Shown here piece by piece: positions 6,766-14,630 of a DNA stretch of 14,975 nt (position 1 is the stretch's first letter; each line of letters opens with the position of its first letter). The notes under the pieces are model-generated. The model was not told where the DNA came from. It searched no databases and saw nothing but the letters and a program-made list of their open reading frames with translations. Source of the stretch: an uncultured Selenomonadaceae bacterium (lineage in GTDB: Bacteria; Bacillota; Negativicutes; Selenomonadales; Selenomonadaceae); NCBI GenBank assembly GCA_905236785.1, contig CAJOQC010000171.1:1-14975 (forward strand), read 5' to 3'. Made by a program: the position numbers and the translations under genes.

Positions 6766-8295
6766 TCAAAGGGGAATATTGCCATGCTTTTTGGCCGGCC
6801 CCACTTCGCGCTTGCTGGCAAGAGCGTTAAGCGCGGTGATGATAAGGGGGCGGGTTTCCTTAGGCTCAATGACCATATCGGCGTAGCCGCGTTCCGCCGC
6901 TTTGTAGGGGGTTGCAAACTCTTCCACATATTCGGCGGTTTTTTGGTCTTTGTCCGGGTCTTTGCGGAAAATGATGTTCGCCGCGCCGGCAGGCCCCATA
7001 ACAGCAATTTCCGCGCTGGGCCATGCCATCACCTGATCTGCGCCCAATTCGCGGCAACACATGGCGATGTACGAACCGCCGTAGGCTTTGCGAGTGATGA
7101 CCGTGACTTTCGGCACAGTGGCTTCGCTGTAGGCGTAGAGCATCTTCGCGCCGTGGCGAATAATGCCGCTATGTTCTTGGTCTACGCCCGGCAAAAAGCC
7201 CGGCACGTCCACAAGGTTCACCAACGGAATGTTAAAGGCATCGCAGAAACGAATGAACCGCGCCGACTTGTCGGAGGCATCAACGTCAAGGCAACCTGCC
7301 ATTACATTCGGCTGGTTGGCGATAATGCCCACGCTTCTGCCGTCAAAACGGGCAAAGCAACAAATTATATTCGTGGCAAAATGCTCATGAACTTCGTAAA
7401 ATTCGCCGTTATCGACAATGGAACGGATAACGTCCTTCATATCGTAGGGCGCGTTGGGGTTGTCGGGAATTACGGTGTTTAGGCTCTCGTCCTGCCTGTC
7501 CGGGTCATCGCCCGTCTCCACAATGGGTGCGTCCTCCATATTGTTGCTGGGGAGGAATGACAAAAGATAACGAATTTGATTTATGCAGTCTTCTTCGTTT
7601 TCCGCCGCAAAATGCGCCACGCCGCTTCTGGTGTTATGGGTCATTGCGCCGCCCAAGGCTTCGGCGGTTACGTCCTCCGCCGTGACGGACTTAATAACTG
7701 CCGGCCCCGTTATGAACATTTGGCTGGTGTTTTTCACCATATAAATGAAGTCGGTAATGGCCGGGGAATAAACCGCGCCGCCGGCGCAAGGCCCCATTAT
7801 GACGGAAATTTGCGGAATGACCCCTGAGGCCGCAGTGTTGCGGTAGAAAATACCCGCGTAGCCGGAAAGAGCGTCCACAGCCTCTTGAATACGCGCTCCG
7901 CCGGAGTCGTTTATGCCAACGCATGGCGCGCCCATTTTCATGGCCAAGTCCATAACTTTCCAGATTTTATGGGCGTGTTTTTCGCCCAAGGAACCGCCCT
8001 CGACGGTGAAGTCTTGGGCAAAGGCATAAACCAAACGGCCGTCAATGGTGCCGTAACCCGTTACAACGCCTTCGCCGGGCAGTTCTTTTTTGTCCTGCCC
8101 GAAATTGGTGCAACGGTGTTTCATAAACATATCGAGTTCGACGAAGGTGTTTTCGTCAAAGAGCATCTCAATACGTTCGCGGGCGGTCATCTTGCCTTTT
8201 TCATGCTGTTTGGCAATACGCGCCGCGCCGCCGCCCTCTTTGATATGCTCTTTCTTTGATTTCATCAGCTCGATTTTTTCTTGAACTGTCGCCAA
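6766..8295 (-). CDS. mmdA: Methylmalonyl-CoA decarboxylase alpha subunit (carboxyltransferase)
   Basis: Transfers the carboxyl group of (S)-methylmalonyl-CoA to biotin on MmdC, yielding propionyl-CoA. The 509-residue length and KHGNIPL end are typical of the MmdA/PccB/12S family. Two crotonase-like halves carry the oxyanion-hole glycines: SGGARIQEAV (131-140) with GPCAGGAVYSPA (168-179) in the N-half, and AYGGSYIAM (404-412) with GADQVMAWPSAEIAVMGPAGAANI (418-441) in the C-half. Family members often have GGAYIAM, so Ser408 is a mild variant. The start is TTG (8295-8293): AGGAGG lies 7 bases before it, and the protein begins as expected. It follows the SnoaL-like gene by 30 bases and leads to the 47-residue subunit after 21. 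Propionyl-CoA carboxylase is an alternative in the family, but no biotin carboxylase gene is here. Confidence 0.94.
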   Translation of the reverse strand: MATVQEKIELMKSKKEHIKEGGGAARIAKQHEKGKMTARERIEMLFDENTFVELDMFMKHRCTNFGQDKKELPGEGVVTGYGTIDGRLVYAFAQDFTVEGGSLGEKHAHKIWKVMDLAMKMGAPCVGINDSGGARIQEAVDALSGYAGIFYRNTAASGVIPQISVIMGPCAGGAVYSPAITDFIYMVKNTSQMFITGPAVIKSVTAEDVTAEALGGAMTHNTRSGVAHFAAENEEDCINQIRYLLSFLPSNNMEDAPIVETGDDPDRQDESLNTVIPDNPNAPYDMKDVIRSIVDNGEFYEVHEHFATNIICCFARFDGRSVGIIANQPNVMAGCLDVDASDKSARFIRFCDAFNIPLVNLVDVPGFLPGVDQEHSGIIRHGAKMLYAYSEATVPKVTVITRKAYGGSYIAMCCRELGADQVMAWPSAEIAVMGPAGAANIIFRKDPDKDQKTAEYVEEFATPYKAAERGYADMVIEPKETRPLIITALNALASKREVGPAKKHGNIPL

Positions 8296-8325
8296 TGTGT
8301 TACCTCCTGTGTTGCTCTTTGAAAA

Positions 8326-8745
8326 TCATTTTGCCAGCCCCAAGGCGCGGAATAATCCGATAAGCCCTTCGGCGGCAACGTCGTTTATGATTTTCCCTTT
8401 ATCGTTAAAATAATAAAAATTCATCACGCTGAAAGAAAATTTCTTCCCCGTTGGGGCAAGCCCCATAAATTCGCCGTCATGAGTGCCGCTGCACGTCCAA
8501 TACACGGCTGCCTTGTCTTCTTCCGCCGCCATGTCGCGCATATCCCAGCGAACATCCGAAAAACTTTGCCGCATAAACGCCACTACGGACATATATCCCT
8601 TGCCGCCGTACAACTTTTCCGGCGAGACAGGGGTGCTAAACTCCGCTTTTTCGTCGATAAGTTCTTCGGCAAGGGCAATATCGTTTGTGTTTATCGCTTG
8701 GGCAAATTTTTCCATGCTCATGCGGTTTTGTTCGGTTCGCGTCAT
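8326..8745 (-). CDS. SnoaL-like (NTF2-fold) small protein
   Basis: A 139-residue alpha+beta protein of the SnoaL/ester-cyclase-like NTF2 superfamily. Seen features: an N-terminal helix pair (residues 8-30), DVRWDMRDMAAEEDKAAVYW (about 64-83), then CSGTHDGEFMGLAPTGKK and FSFSVMNFYYFNDKGKI, the usual ending of the family with a final helix containing GLIGLFRALGL. The ATG overlaps the rubrerythrin stop (ATGA at 8745-8742), so translation is coupled. AGGAG is 5 bases upstream, inside the rubrerythrin coding end. Its place in a methylmalonyl-CoA operon between rubrerythrin and mmdA is not explained by any known pathway step; these folds can be isomerases, hydrolases or binding proteins. The family is likely, the function unknown. 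Confidence 0.75.
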   Translation of the reverse strand: MTRTEQNRMSMEKFAQAINTNDIALAEELIDEKAEFSTPVSPEKLYGGKGYMSVVAFMRQSFSDVRWDMRDMAAEEDKAAVYWTCSGTHDGEFMGLAPTGKKFSFSVMNFYYFNDKGKIINDVAAEGLIGLFRALGLAK

Positions 8746-9290
8746 TCCTTCTCCTTAAACGCCGACTTTGGTTGATTGCATAACGGGCAAACATAATCGT
8801 CTGGTTCGGCGTTTATGTCCCCTACATACTCATAGCCGCAAACGGGGCAAACGTAAACCTTTTGTCCTGTGGGTTCGGCCTTTTCGGGCTTGTATTTTTC
8901 AAGGAGTTTCTCTAGAACAACGCCATGATGGCCTTCCTGTTTGGCGAATACTTCCATTTCGTCCGCCGCCGCCGCAAAACCCGCTGCGCGAACTTTGTCC
9001 GCCATGGCTTTTACCTGCGCTTCGCCGCCGATTTCCGCCTTTTGCACTGTCCGCACAAGTTCCCAAAAGTCCTTGGGGTATTTGCCGTTCAGCGTGGCAT
9101 AAAACCCGGCGTGAACCGCTTCTTGATTGGCGGCTTCGATAAAGTCCTTCGCCGCATCGCTAAATCCTTGCTCTTCGGCAAGGCGCGCCAAAGCGTAGTA
9201 CATCATGGTGCCGTTGGCTTCGGCAGTCATTATCGCCTTTACCATGGGTTCTAATTCCGTGCCTTTGGTAAGGCCGTGCAAACTCTCCAT
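8742..9290 (-). CDS. rbr: Rubrerythrin (diiron peroxidase with C-terminal rubredoxin domain)
   Basis: Reduces hydrogen peroxide in anaerobes using a diiron centre fed by a rubredoxin-type FeS4 centre. The 182-residue product has a ferritin-like four-helix domain (about 12-135) with the ligand patterns E24, E57-x-x-H60 and E119-x-x-H122, and a rubredoxin domain with C148-x-x-C151 and C168-x-x-C171 (YVCPVCGYEYVGD and DDYVCPLCNQP). Both halves look complete. AGGAGG lies 7 bases before the ATG. The gene is 42 bases after mce and overlaps the SnoaL-like gene by 4 bases, so it is made with the epimerase and decarboxylase. I infer a protective role for oxygen-sensitive cobalamin-radical metabolism, but it may simply be a general defence gene in the operon. 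Confidence 0.95.
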   Translation of the reverse strand: MESLHGLTKGTELEPMVKAIMTAEANGTMMYYALARLAEEQGFSDAAKDFIEAANQEAVHAGFYATLNGKYPKDFWELVRTVQKAEIGGEAQVKAMADKVRAAGFAAAADEMEVFAKQEGHHGVVLEKLLEKYKPEKAEPTGQKVYVCPVCGYEYVGDINAEPDDYVCPLCNQPKSAFKEKE

Positions 9291-9332
9291 TTTTAGCCCT
9301 CCTAAAGGAGAAATTTGTCGTTGCGAAAAATT

Positions 9333-9749
9333 TTAGCCCCGTTGGCAAAGTTCCAACAAAACGCCGTGGGTCGCTTTGGGGTGGATAAAGGCAATATCTG
9401 CGCCGCCCGCGCCTTTACGGGGCTTTTCGTCAATGAGTTTTACGCCTTTTTCCTTTAAGTCCGCAAGAGCCGCTTCAAGGTTGTCCACTCTGAGGGCTAT
9501 ATGCTGGATGCCGCCTCTGCCGCCGTTTTTTTCGATGAATTTCTCAATGGGAGAACCGGCTTCGCTGGCCACCAAAAGCTCAATCTCGCTGCCGTTGGGG
9601 GTGGGGAAAAAGCCCGTGGTCACTTTTTGCTCGGCGACGGTTTCTTCGCCCGTGGACTCTAAGCCTAAAGCCTCGCTCCAAAACGCGCCCACTTCTTTAA
9701 GGTCTGTGGCGGCGATGCCGATATGGTCTACTCCCAAAATTTTGAACAT
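9333..9749 (-). CDS. mce: Methylmalonyl-CoA epimerase
   Basis: Interconverts (R)- and (S)-methylmalonyl-CoA, linking the mutase (R form) to the decarboxylase (S form). The 138-residue length and paired beta-alpha-beta-beta-beta VOC modules are typical. Expected metal-ligand positions are visible: DHIGIA with H9, GGIQHIALRV with H83, and GVLLEL with E133; the remaining ligand, glutamine in the Propionibacterium enzyme, aligns by eye with E57 in EIELL. KPRKGAGGADIAFIHPK is the classic MMCE signature. The open frame reaches 9851, but the ATG at 9749 has GGGGAGG 8 bases upstream and gives the normal start MFKILGVDHIG. First gene of the mce-rbr-SnoaL-mmdA-mmdC group, after a 244-bp AT-rich gap. 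Confidence 0.95.
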   Translation of the reverse strand: MFKILGVDHIGIAATDLKEVGAFWSEALGLESTGEETVAEQKVTTGFFPTPNGSEIELLVASEAGSPIEKFIEKNGGRGGIQHIALRVDNLEAALADLKEKGVKLIDEKPRKGAGGADIAFIHPKATHGVLLELCQRG

Positions 9750-9810
9750 TTTGTTTACCTCCCCAAAATTATCACACTGTTGGTGCTTTGACTTCCGTAT
9801 AGAAACACTT

Positions 9811-9839
9811 ATCTTAGGTCTTATTCGCCGTTTACCCAA
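9811..9839 (-). promoter_or_regulatory. Weak promoter candidate for the mce-rbr-mmdA operon
   Basis: On the minus strand TTGGGT (9839-9834) and TAAGAT (9816-9811) are 17 bases apart; they match consensus at three and four of six positions. The inverted repeat AAATAA-N4-TTATTT at 9857-9872 sits just upstream of the -35. The assignment rests on spacing and location and is tentative. Confidence 0.25.
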
Positions 9840-9951
9840 AAATCCCTGCATTTTTCAAATAATATGTTATTTCTTTACTTTTTTCTTTTTTGAAAAATAT
9901 GTTTACAAATTCTAATGAATTTTTCTCTTACTTCTTGCAACCAATTTCACG

Positions 9952-9980
9952 AAAAAGAAAAAATAGTTTCGTAACAAACT
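9952..9980 (-). terminator. Weak terminator-like hairpin after meaB
   Basis: On the minus strand AGTTT-GTTACG-AAACT (9980-9965) forms a 5-bp stem and is followed by TTTTTTCTTTTT-like sequence. It begins 14 bases after the meaB stop. The stem is short and AT-rich, so it may only partly stop transcription. Confidence 0.35.
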
Positions 9981-9993
9981 TCCTCTGTGCTTT

Positions 9994-10935
9994 TTATACT
10001 TTCAACATTTCTCCCACCAGTTCTTCGGCAACGGTGTAGGGGTCGGTTTCACGGTTTAACATTTTGTTTACCAAATCATCAAGCCGCCCGGTGTCCACTA
10101 TTTTCTTTTTGACATAATTGCCGATGCGGCTGTTTAGTATGTCCATCATCTCGTCTCGGGCGCGTTTGGTGCGGCGTTTGTTTAGTTCGCCGTTGCCTTC
10201 TATGTATTCGCGGTGGGTTCTTACCTTTTCGGTCAGTTCCTCTATGCCGTCGCCGCGGCTTGCCACCACTTTAACGATAGGCGGCCGCCAATCCGTCATA
10301 AAGGTATCCAAGTCAAGCATCATGTTTATCTCGCGGACGAGTTTGTCTGCGCCGTCAAGGTCGGACTTGTTTATGGTGAACAAATCCCCGATTTCCAAAA
10401 TGCCTGCTTTTATGGCCTGAATGTCGTCCCCCATGCCGGGGATAAGCACCACCATCGTTGTGTCGGCGGCTTTTACGATGTCAACTTCGCTTTGCCCGAC
10501 GCCCACGGTTTCCACGATTATGATGTCCTTGCCGAAAGCGTCCATGGCCTTTACTGCGTCGGCTGTCTTGTGAGAAAGGCCGCCTAAACTCCCCCGCGTA
10601 CCCATGCTTCGTATAAACACACCTTCGTCAAGGGTAAGGCTGTTCATGCGAATACGGTCGCCCAAAATCGCGCCGCCGGTGAAGGGGCTGGTGGGGTCTA
10701 CGGCGATAATGCCCACGGTTTTGCCCTGTTTTCTGTATTCATGCGCCAATCTGTCCGTAAGGGTGCTTTTGCCCGCGCCGGGCGGCCCTGTTATGCCAAG
10801 CACATAAGCGCGTCCCGTGTGGGGGTAGATTTTTTTCATGATTTCCGCCGCATCGTCATATTCGTTCTCAATGGCGGTTATCGCCCGGGACAGAGCAAGA
10901 CGGTTGCCCGCCAACAGTTCTTTCGCTATATCCAC
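9994..10935 (-). CDS. meaB: MeaB/ArgK-type G3E GTPase, methylmalonyl-CoA mutase chaperone
   Basis: MeaB uses GTP to gate cobalamin loading and to protect the mutase from inactivation. Seen motifs: Walker A GPPGAGKS (50-57), VDPTSPFTGGAILGDRIRM after it, HKTADAVKAMDAFGKDIIIVETVG with the switch/Walker B region, and INKSDLDGAD supplying the NKxD guanine-recognition motif. The C-terminal helical dimerisation part is present, so the 313-residue protein is full length. The longer frame to an ATG at 10983 is rejected because that ATG lies in the loop of a terminator hairpin; the GTG at 10935 follows AAGGAAGGTGA and gives the usual N-terminus. Its place beside both mutase genes supports the role. 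It lies after a terminator, so its expression may be lower than that of the mutase. Confidence 0.95.
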   Translation of the reverse strand: MDIAKELLAGNRLALSRAITAIENEYDDAAEIMKKIYPHTGRAYVLGITGPPGAGKSTLTDRLAHEYRKQGKTVGIIAVDPTSPFTGGAILGDRIRMNSLTLDEGVFIRSMGTRGSLGGLSHKTADAVKAMDAFGKDIIIVETVGVGQSEVDIVKAADTTMVVLIPGMGDDIQAIKAGILEIGDLFTINKSDLDGADKLVREINMMLDLDTFMTDWRPPIVKVVASRGDGIEELTEKVRTHREYIEGNGELNKRRTKRARDEMMDILNSRIGNYVKKKIVDTGRLDDLVNKMLNRETDPYTVAEELVGEMLKV

Positions 10936-10953
10936 ACAGTCACCTTCCTTATG

Positions 10954-10995
10954 AAAAATCGGACGGCGGCAACAAAAAATCATGCCGCCGTCCGA
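10954..10995 (-). terminator. Intrinsic terminator between the mutase B12-binding gene and meaB
   Basis: A perfect 12-bp GC-rich stem, TCGGACGGCGGC at 10959-10970 pairing with its complement at 10984-10995, encloses a 13-base loop and is followed on the minus strand by TTTTT (10958-10954). It begins 23 bases after the mcmA2 stop and ends 18 bases before the meaB GTG, so it should end most transcripts of the CoA-transferase/mutase operon and leave meaB dependent on read-through or a nearby promoter. Confidence 0.85.
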
Positions 10996-11018
10996 AAAAC
11001 ACAGCTACAAAATAATTT

Positions 11019-11414
11019 TTATGCTTTTACATGCTCGTTGATAAATTTAACCACTTCCGAAGTGGGCGTACCCGGAGTGAACACTTCGGCAATGCCCGCT
11101 TCTTTAAGGGCGGGAATGTCTCCTTCGGGGATAACGCCGCCGCCTATAATCAGCACATCGGTCATGCCCTTTTCGCGGACAAGGTTCACCACCTTCGGGA
11201 AAAGGTGAGGATGCGCCCCGGATAAAATGCTCATTGCCACCACATTAACGTCTTCTTGAAGGGCGGCTTCAGCGATTTGCTCCGGCGTTTGACGAAGGCC
11301 GGTGTAAATAACCTCAAAACCTGCGTCGCGAAGGGCGCGAGCCACAACTTTTGCCCCGCGATCATGCCCGTCCAAGCCCGGTTTTGCCACCAATACTCTT
11401 ATCTTTTTATCCAT
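11019..11414 (-). CDS. mcmA2: Methylmalonyl-CoA mutase, cobalamin-binding subunit
   Basis: Binds adenosylcobalamin and delivers it to the catalytic subunit. The 131-residue protein is a complete Rossmann-like B12 domain: [12 protein letters not shown] carries D15-x-H17-x-x-G20, with H17 the lower axial cobalt ligand; [13 protein letters not shown] (61-73) holds the SGAH loop; IIGGGVIP (89-96) is the GGG motif contacting the nucleotide tail. In related proteins the middle loop usually reads SGAHMTLFP, so Pro69-His70 is a small variation. GGGAGG lies 9 bases before the ATG. It follows the catalytic gene by 29 bases, as expected for mutases split into two chains (archaeal and many Bacillota types), unlike the fused 700-residue chains of other bacteria. 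Confidence 0.95.
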   Translation of the reverse strand: MDKKIRVLVAKPGLDGHDRGAKVVARALRDAGFEVIYTGLRQTPEQIAEAALQEDVNVVAMSILSGAHPHLFPKVVNLVREKGMTDVLIIGGGVIPEGDIPALKEAGIAEVFTPGTPTSEVVKFINEHVKA

Positions 11415-11443
11415 TTTGCTGTTCCTCCCGCATCGAAAGTCTA

Positions 11444-13090
11444 TTAAAGATTAACATGAGCTTCATATTCGCCGAATACTTCGCGCATTACGCCGCAAAT
11501 TTCGCCCAAGGTGGCGTAGGTTTTGACCGCCGCCAGAATGTGGGGCATAAGGTTTTCGTTTTCGTCGGCGCAAGCGGTTTTAAGGTCGGCAAGGGCGTTT
11601 TTCACCGCTTCGTTGTCCCGTTTGGCTTTCATGGCCTCAACTTTGGCTTTTTGTTTTTCGCCCACGGACGCATCGACTTTAAGAAGCCCTTTGGGCGGCT
11701 CTTCGTCGATATGGAACTTGTTGACGCCGACTATGGTTCTTGCGCCGTTTTCAACGTCCATTTGCCACTTGTAGGCGCTGTCTTGAATTTCTTTTTGGAT
11801 ATAGCCCTTTTCGATAGCGGCAACCGCGCCGCCCATTTCGTCAATCTTTTTGATGTAGTCCCATGCCTCTTTTTCGATACGGTCGGTCATGGCCTCCACA
11901 TAGTACGAACCCGCCAATGGGTCGATAACGTCGGCAAGACCGCTTTCGTACGCCACAATCTGCTGAGTGCGAAGGGCAATCATAACGGACTCTTCCGTGG
12001 GGAGAGCCAAGGCTTCGTCACGGGAGTTAGTGTGCAGGGACTGCGTGCCGCCCATTACCGCCGCCGCCGTTTGCAAAGCCACGCGGACGATGTTGTTGTT
12101 GGGCTGTTGAGCGGTGAGCATAGAGCCGGCTGTTTGAGTATGCACGCGGAGCATTTGAGATTTTGGTTTTTCCGCATGGAAACGTTCTTTCATAACCTTT
12201 GCCCAAACGCGGCGGGAGGCGCGGAACTTGGCCACTTCCTCCAAGACGTTGTTGTGGGCGTTCCAGAAGAAGGACAACCGCCCCGCAAAGTCGTCAACGT
12301 TAAGCCCTGCCTTAATGGCCGCCTCAACGTAGGCGATGCCGTCGGCAATGGTGAAGGCGATTTCCTGGGATGCCGTAGAACCGGCTTCTCGGATATGGTA
12401 GCCGGAAATGGAAATGGTGTTCCATTTCGGCACATTTTTGGAGCAATACTCAAAGATGTTGGTGATAAGGCGCATGGACGGGCGCGGCGGGAAAATGTAT
12501 GTTCCGCGGGCGGCGTATTCCTTCAGTATATCGTTTTGAATCGTGCCTTTAAGTTCCGTGGAAGGAACGCCCTGTTTTTCCGCCACGGCGATATACATTG
12601 CCAAAAGCACCGATGCAGGGGCGTTAATGGTCATGGACGTGGAAACTTTGCCAAGGTCGATTTGGTCAAAGAGGATTTCCATGTCCGCCAAAGAGTCAAT
12701 GGCAACGCCCACTTTGCCAACTTCGCCTTCGGATATTGCGTCCGTGCTGTCATAGCCTATTTGCGTTGGCAGGTCGAAGGCGCAGGAAAGGCCGGTTGCG
12801 CCGGATTCTATAAGGTAGCGATAACGTTTGTTGGATTCTTCCGCCGTGGAAAAGCCGGCGTACATACGCATCGTCCAAAAGCGGCCGCGATACATGGTGG
12901 GCTGGACGCCGCGGGTGTATGGGTACATACCCGGAAAGCCGATTTCTTCGGCGTAATTTTCCCCGGCTATGTCAAGGGGCGTGTAAAGACGCTGTTCCGG
13001 CAGATGCCCCCGCTCCGGGAATTTGGCGATAGCTTTTTCGACGTTGGCGTTGTACTTTGCAAGGCCTGCTTCAATCTTTTCGTTGCTCAC
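11444..13090 (-). CDS. mcmA1: Methylmalonyl-CoA mutase, catalytic (TIM-barrel) subunit
   Basis: Rearranges succinyl-CoA and (R)-methylmalonyl-CoA by adenosyl-radical chemistry. The 548-residue chain is the substrate-binding TIM barrel without a B12 domain. Specificity residues of methylmalonyl-type mutases are in place: Tyr77 in RMYAGFS, Arg195 in [12 protein letters not shown], and His232 in [13 protein letters not shown]-for-R as in isobutyryl-type mutases is not seen. Other signatures are [15 protein letters not shown] (101-115), [11 protein letters not shown] (182-192) and [10 protein letters not shown]. The residue after the Arg in the first motif is Met rather than the usual Gln. The start is GTG at 13090, with AGGAGG 9 bases upstream; a longer frame from TTG 13126 would include the ribosome binding site. 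It lies 37 bases after the CoA-transferase gene and 29 before the B12 subunit. Confidence 0.95.
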   Translation of the reverse strand: MSNEKIEAGLAKYNANVEKAIAKFPERGHLPEQRLYTPLDIAGENYAEEIGFPGMYPYTRGVQPTMYRGRFWTMRMYAGFSTAEESNKRYRYLIESGATGLSCAFDLPTQIGYDSTDAISEGEVGKVGVAIDSLADMEILFDQIDLGKVSTSMTINAPASVLLAMYIAVAEKQGVPSTELKGTIQNDILKEYAARGTYIFPPRPSMRLITNIFEYCSKNVPKWNTISISGYHIREAGSTASQEIAFTIADGIAYVEAAIKAGLNVDDFAGRLSFFWNAHNNVLEEVAKFRASRRVWAKVMKERFHAEKPKSQMLRVHTQTAGSMLTAQQPNNNIVRVALQTAAAVMGGTQSLHTNSRDEALALPTEESVMIALRTQQIVAYESGLADVIDPLAGSYYVEAMTDRIEKEAWDYIKKIDEMGGAVAAIEKGYIQKEIQDSAYKWQMDVENGARTIVGVNKFHIDEEPPKGLLKVDASVGEKQKAKVEAMKAKRDNEAVKNALADLKTACADENENLMPHILAAVKTYATLGEICGVMREVFGEYEAHVNL

Positions 13091-13127
13091 TGTAATTTTC
13101 CTCCTTAGTTTCGGTTGGCATAACAAA

Positions 13128-14630
13128 TTACTTTTTCATTGACTTGGTTTTAAGGAATCTCTCGTGGAAGGAAAGAGCTTCCTCCAAGATATGGGGGGTG
13201 TGGGCGTGCTTTGTGGCCTCAAGGGCGCGGTTATAGTAGTCAAGCAACAGCGGCTTGTAGTCCGGGTGGGCGCATTTGTTTATTATTTCCAAAGCGCGCT
13301 CACGGGGGGCTTTGCCGCGCAAATCCGCCAATCCTTGCTCGGTGATGATTATATCCACGTCGTGTTCGGTGTGGTCGATGTGGGAACACATGGGAACAAC
13401 GGAAGATATATCGCCGTTTTTGGCCACGGAGGGCGTGTAGAAAATCGTGAGATAAGCATTGCGGGCAAAGTCGCCGCTACCGCCTATGCCGTTCATCATC
13501 TTTGTGCCGGTGACGTGGGTCGAATTGACGTTACCGTAAATGTCAACTTCAAGGGCGGTGTTCATGGCGACAACCCCAAGGCGATGCACCACTTCCGGGG
13601 AGTTTGAAATTTCTTCCGGGCGAATGAGGATATATTTTTTATATTTGTTAATATCCTTATAGAACCGTGCCAAGCCCTCAGGCGATGGCGAAAAGGCCGT
13701 ACCCGATGCAAATTTCAGTTTGCCGGAGTCGATAAGATCGAGCATACCGTCTTGAATGACTTCGGTGTACACCGTCAAATCTTCAAGGTCGGAGTCCACG
13801 AAGCCGGCAATAACGGCATTTGCCACGTTGCCAACGCCGGACTGAAGGGGCAGGAGGTTCTTGGGCATACGCCCCAATTCGACTTCTTTTTTCAAAAATT
13901 CGAGGGTGTAGGCCGACATTTTCTTTGAGTTTTCGTCGATAGGCGAAAGGGCGCGGGTATGATCGGGAATGTCGCAACCCACGATGTATTTTATTTTGTC
14001 CGGGCGGCAGGGGATAAAGGGCGTGCCTATTCTGTCGTCGGCTTTTCTTATGGGGATTTCCACGCGGTTGGGCGGGTCGAGGGGGATATATACGTCATGC
14101 ATTCCCTCAAGTTCCAAGGGTTGTGTGTTGTTTATTTCCACAATTACCACGTCGGCGGATTGCACATAAGACGCAGTGTTGCCCAAGGAAGTGGAAGGAA
14201 TAATATTGCCTTCTTCGGTAATTGCCACCGCCTCCACCAAGGCGACGTCGATTTTGCCCAAGTAGCCGCAACGGGAAAGCTGGGCGGACTCCGAAAGGTG
14301 AAGGTCAAGATAATCAATAGTGCCGTCGTTAATTTGTTGGCGGATTATGGTGTCTGTCTGGTAGGGCAAACGTCCTTTTATGCCTTTCACCGCCGCCAAA
14401 GCGTTATCAAGCTCCGGCCCTGTGGACGCGCCCGTCCAAAGGTTAATGGTGAAGGGTTCTTTTTTCATGCGCTCGGCCAAGGCCATAGGCACGGCTTTTG
14501 GATAACAAGAGGCGGTAAAACCGCTGCAAGCCACGTTCATGTCCGGCTTAAAAAAGGCCGCCGCCTCTTGCGCCGAAACAATCTTATCGTGAAGCGATTT
14601 GTTTCGCACGCGATCGGTAATATCAACCAT
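13128..14630 (-). CDS. scpC: Succinate CoA-transferase (propionyl-CoA:succinate type)
   Basis: Moves CoA from propionyl-CoA (or acetyl-CoA) to succinate, making succinyl-CoA and closing the propionate cycle without spending ATP. The 500-residue chain is full length for the SCACT/Cat1/YgfH family: an N-terminal half with [13 protein letters not shown] (36-48), [11 protein letters not shown] (263-273), catalytic Glu290 in VYTEVIQDG (287-295), and glycine-rich [16 protein letters not shown] plus [14 protein letters not shown] in the C-half. The ATG at 14630 has AGGAGG 7 bases upstream and is preferred over the TTG just before it. First gene of the operon, with mutase genes behind it, which favours propionyl-CoA as donor; acetyl-CoA:succinate transfer cannot be excluded from sequence alone. 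Confidence 0.93.
   Translation of the reverse strand: MVDITDRVRNKSLHDKIVSAQEAAAFFKPDMNVACSGFTASCYPKAVPMALAERMKKEPFTINLWTGASTGPELDNALAAVKGIKGRLPYQTDTIIRQQINDGTIDYLDLHLSESAQLSRCGYLGKIDVALVEAVAITEEGNIIPSTSLGNTASYVQSADVVIVEINNTQPLELEGMHDVYIPLDPPNRVEIPIRKADDRIGTPFIPCRPDKIKYIVGCDIPDHTRALSPIDENSKKMSAYTLEFLKKEVELGRMPKNLLPLQSGVGNVANAVIAGFVDSDLEDLTVYTEVIQDGMLDLIDSGKLKFASGTAFSPSPEGLARFYKDINKYKKYILIRPEEISNSPEVVHRLGVVAMNTALEVDIYGNVNSTHVTGTKMMNGIGGSGDFARNAYLTIFYTPSVAKNGDISSVVPMCSHIDHTEHDVDIIITEQGLADLRGKAPRERALEIINKCAHPDYKPLLLDYYNRALEATKHAHTPHILEEALSFHERFLKTKSMKK

Larger units (their letters stand above)
9750..9993 (-). other. AT-rich intergenic region upstream of mce
   Basis: This 244-bp gap between meaB and mce is the natural place for a second promoter of the pathway. 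From the meaB side it holds a weak terminator-like hairpin, a 6-bp inverted repeat AAATAA-N4-TTATTT at 9857-9872 that could be an operator, and a weak promoter candidate at 9811-9839. No coding sequence is evident, although the mce frame stays open to 9851. Confidence 0.55.

Noticed and set aside
6733..7482. 249-codon plus-strand frame opposite mmdA
   Set aside because: It is antisense to conserved carboxyltransferase motifs, and its composition (many His, Arg, Phe, Gly) is typical of a shadow frame.
11351..13108. 585-codon open frame on the plus strand
   Set aside because: It is antisense to the clearly conserved mutase catalytic gene, has no family features or ribosome binding site, and arises from the codon bias of the real gene.
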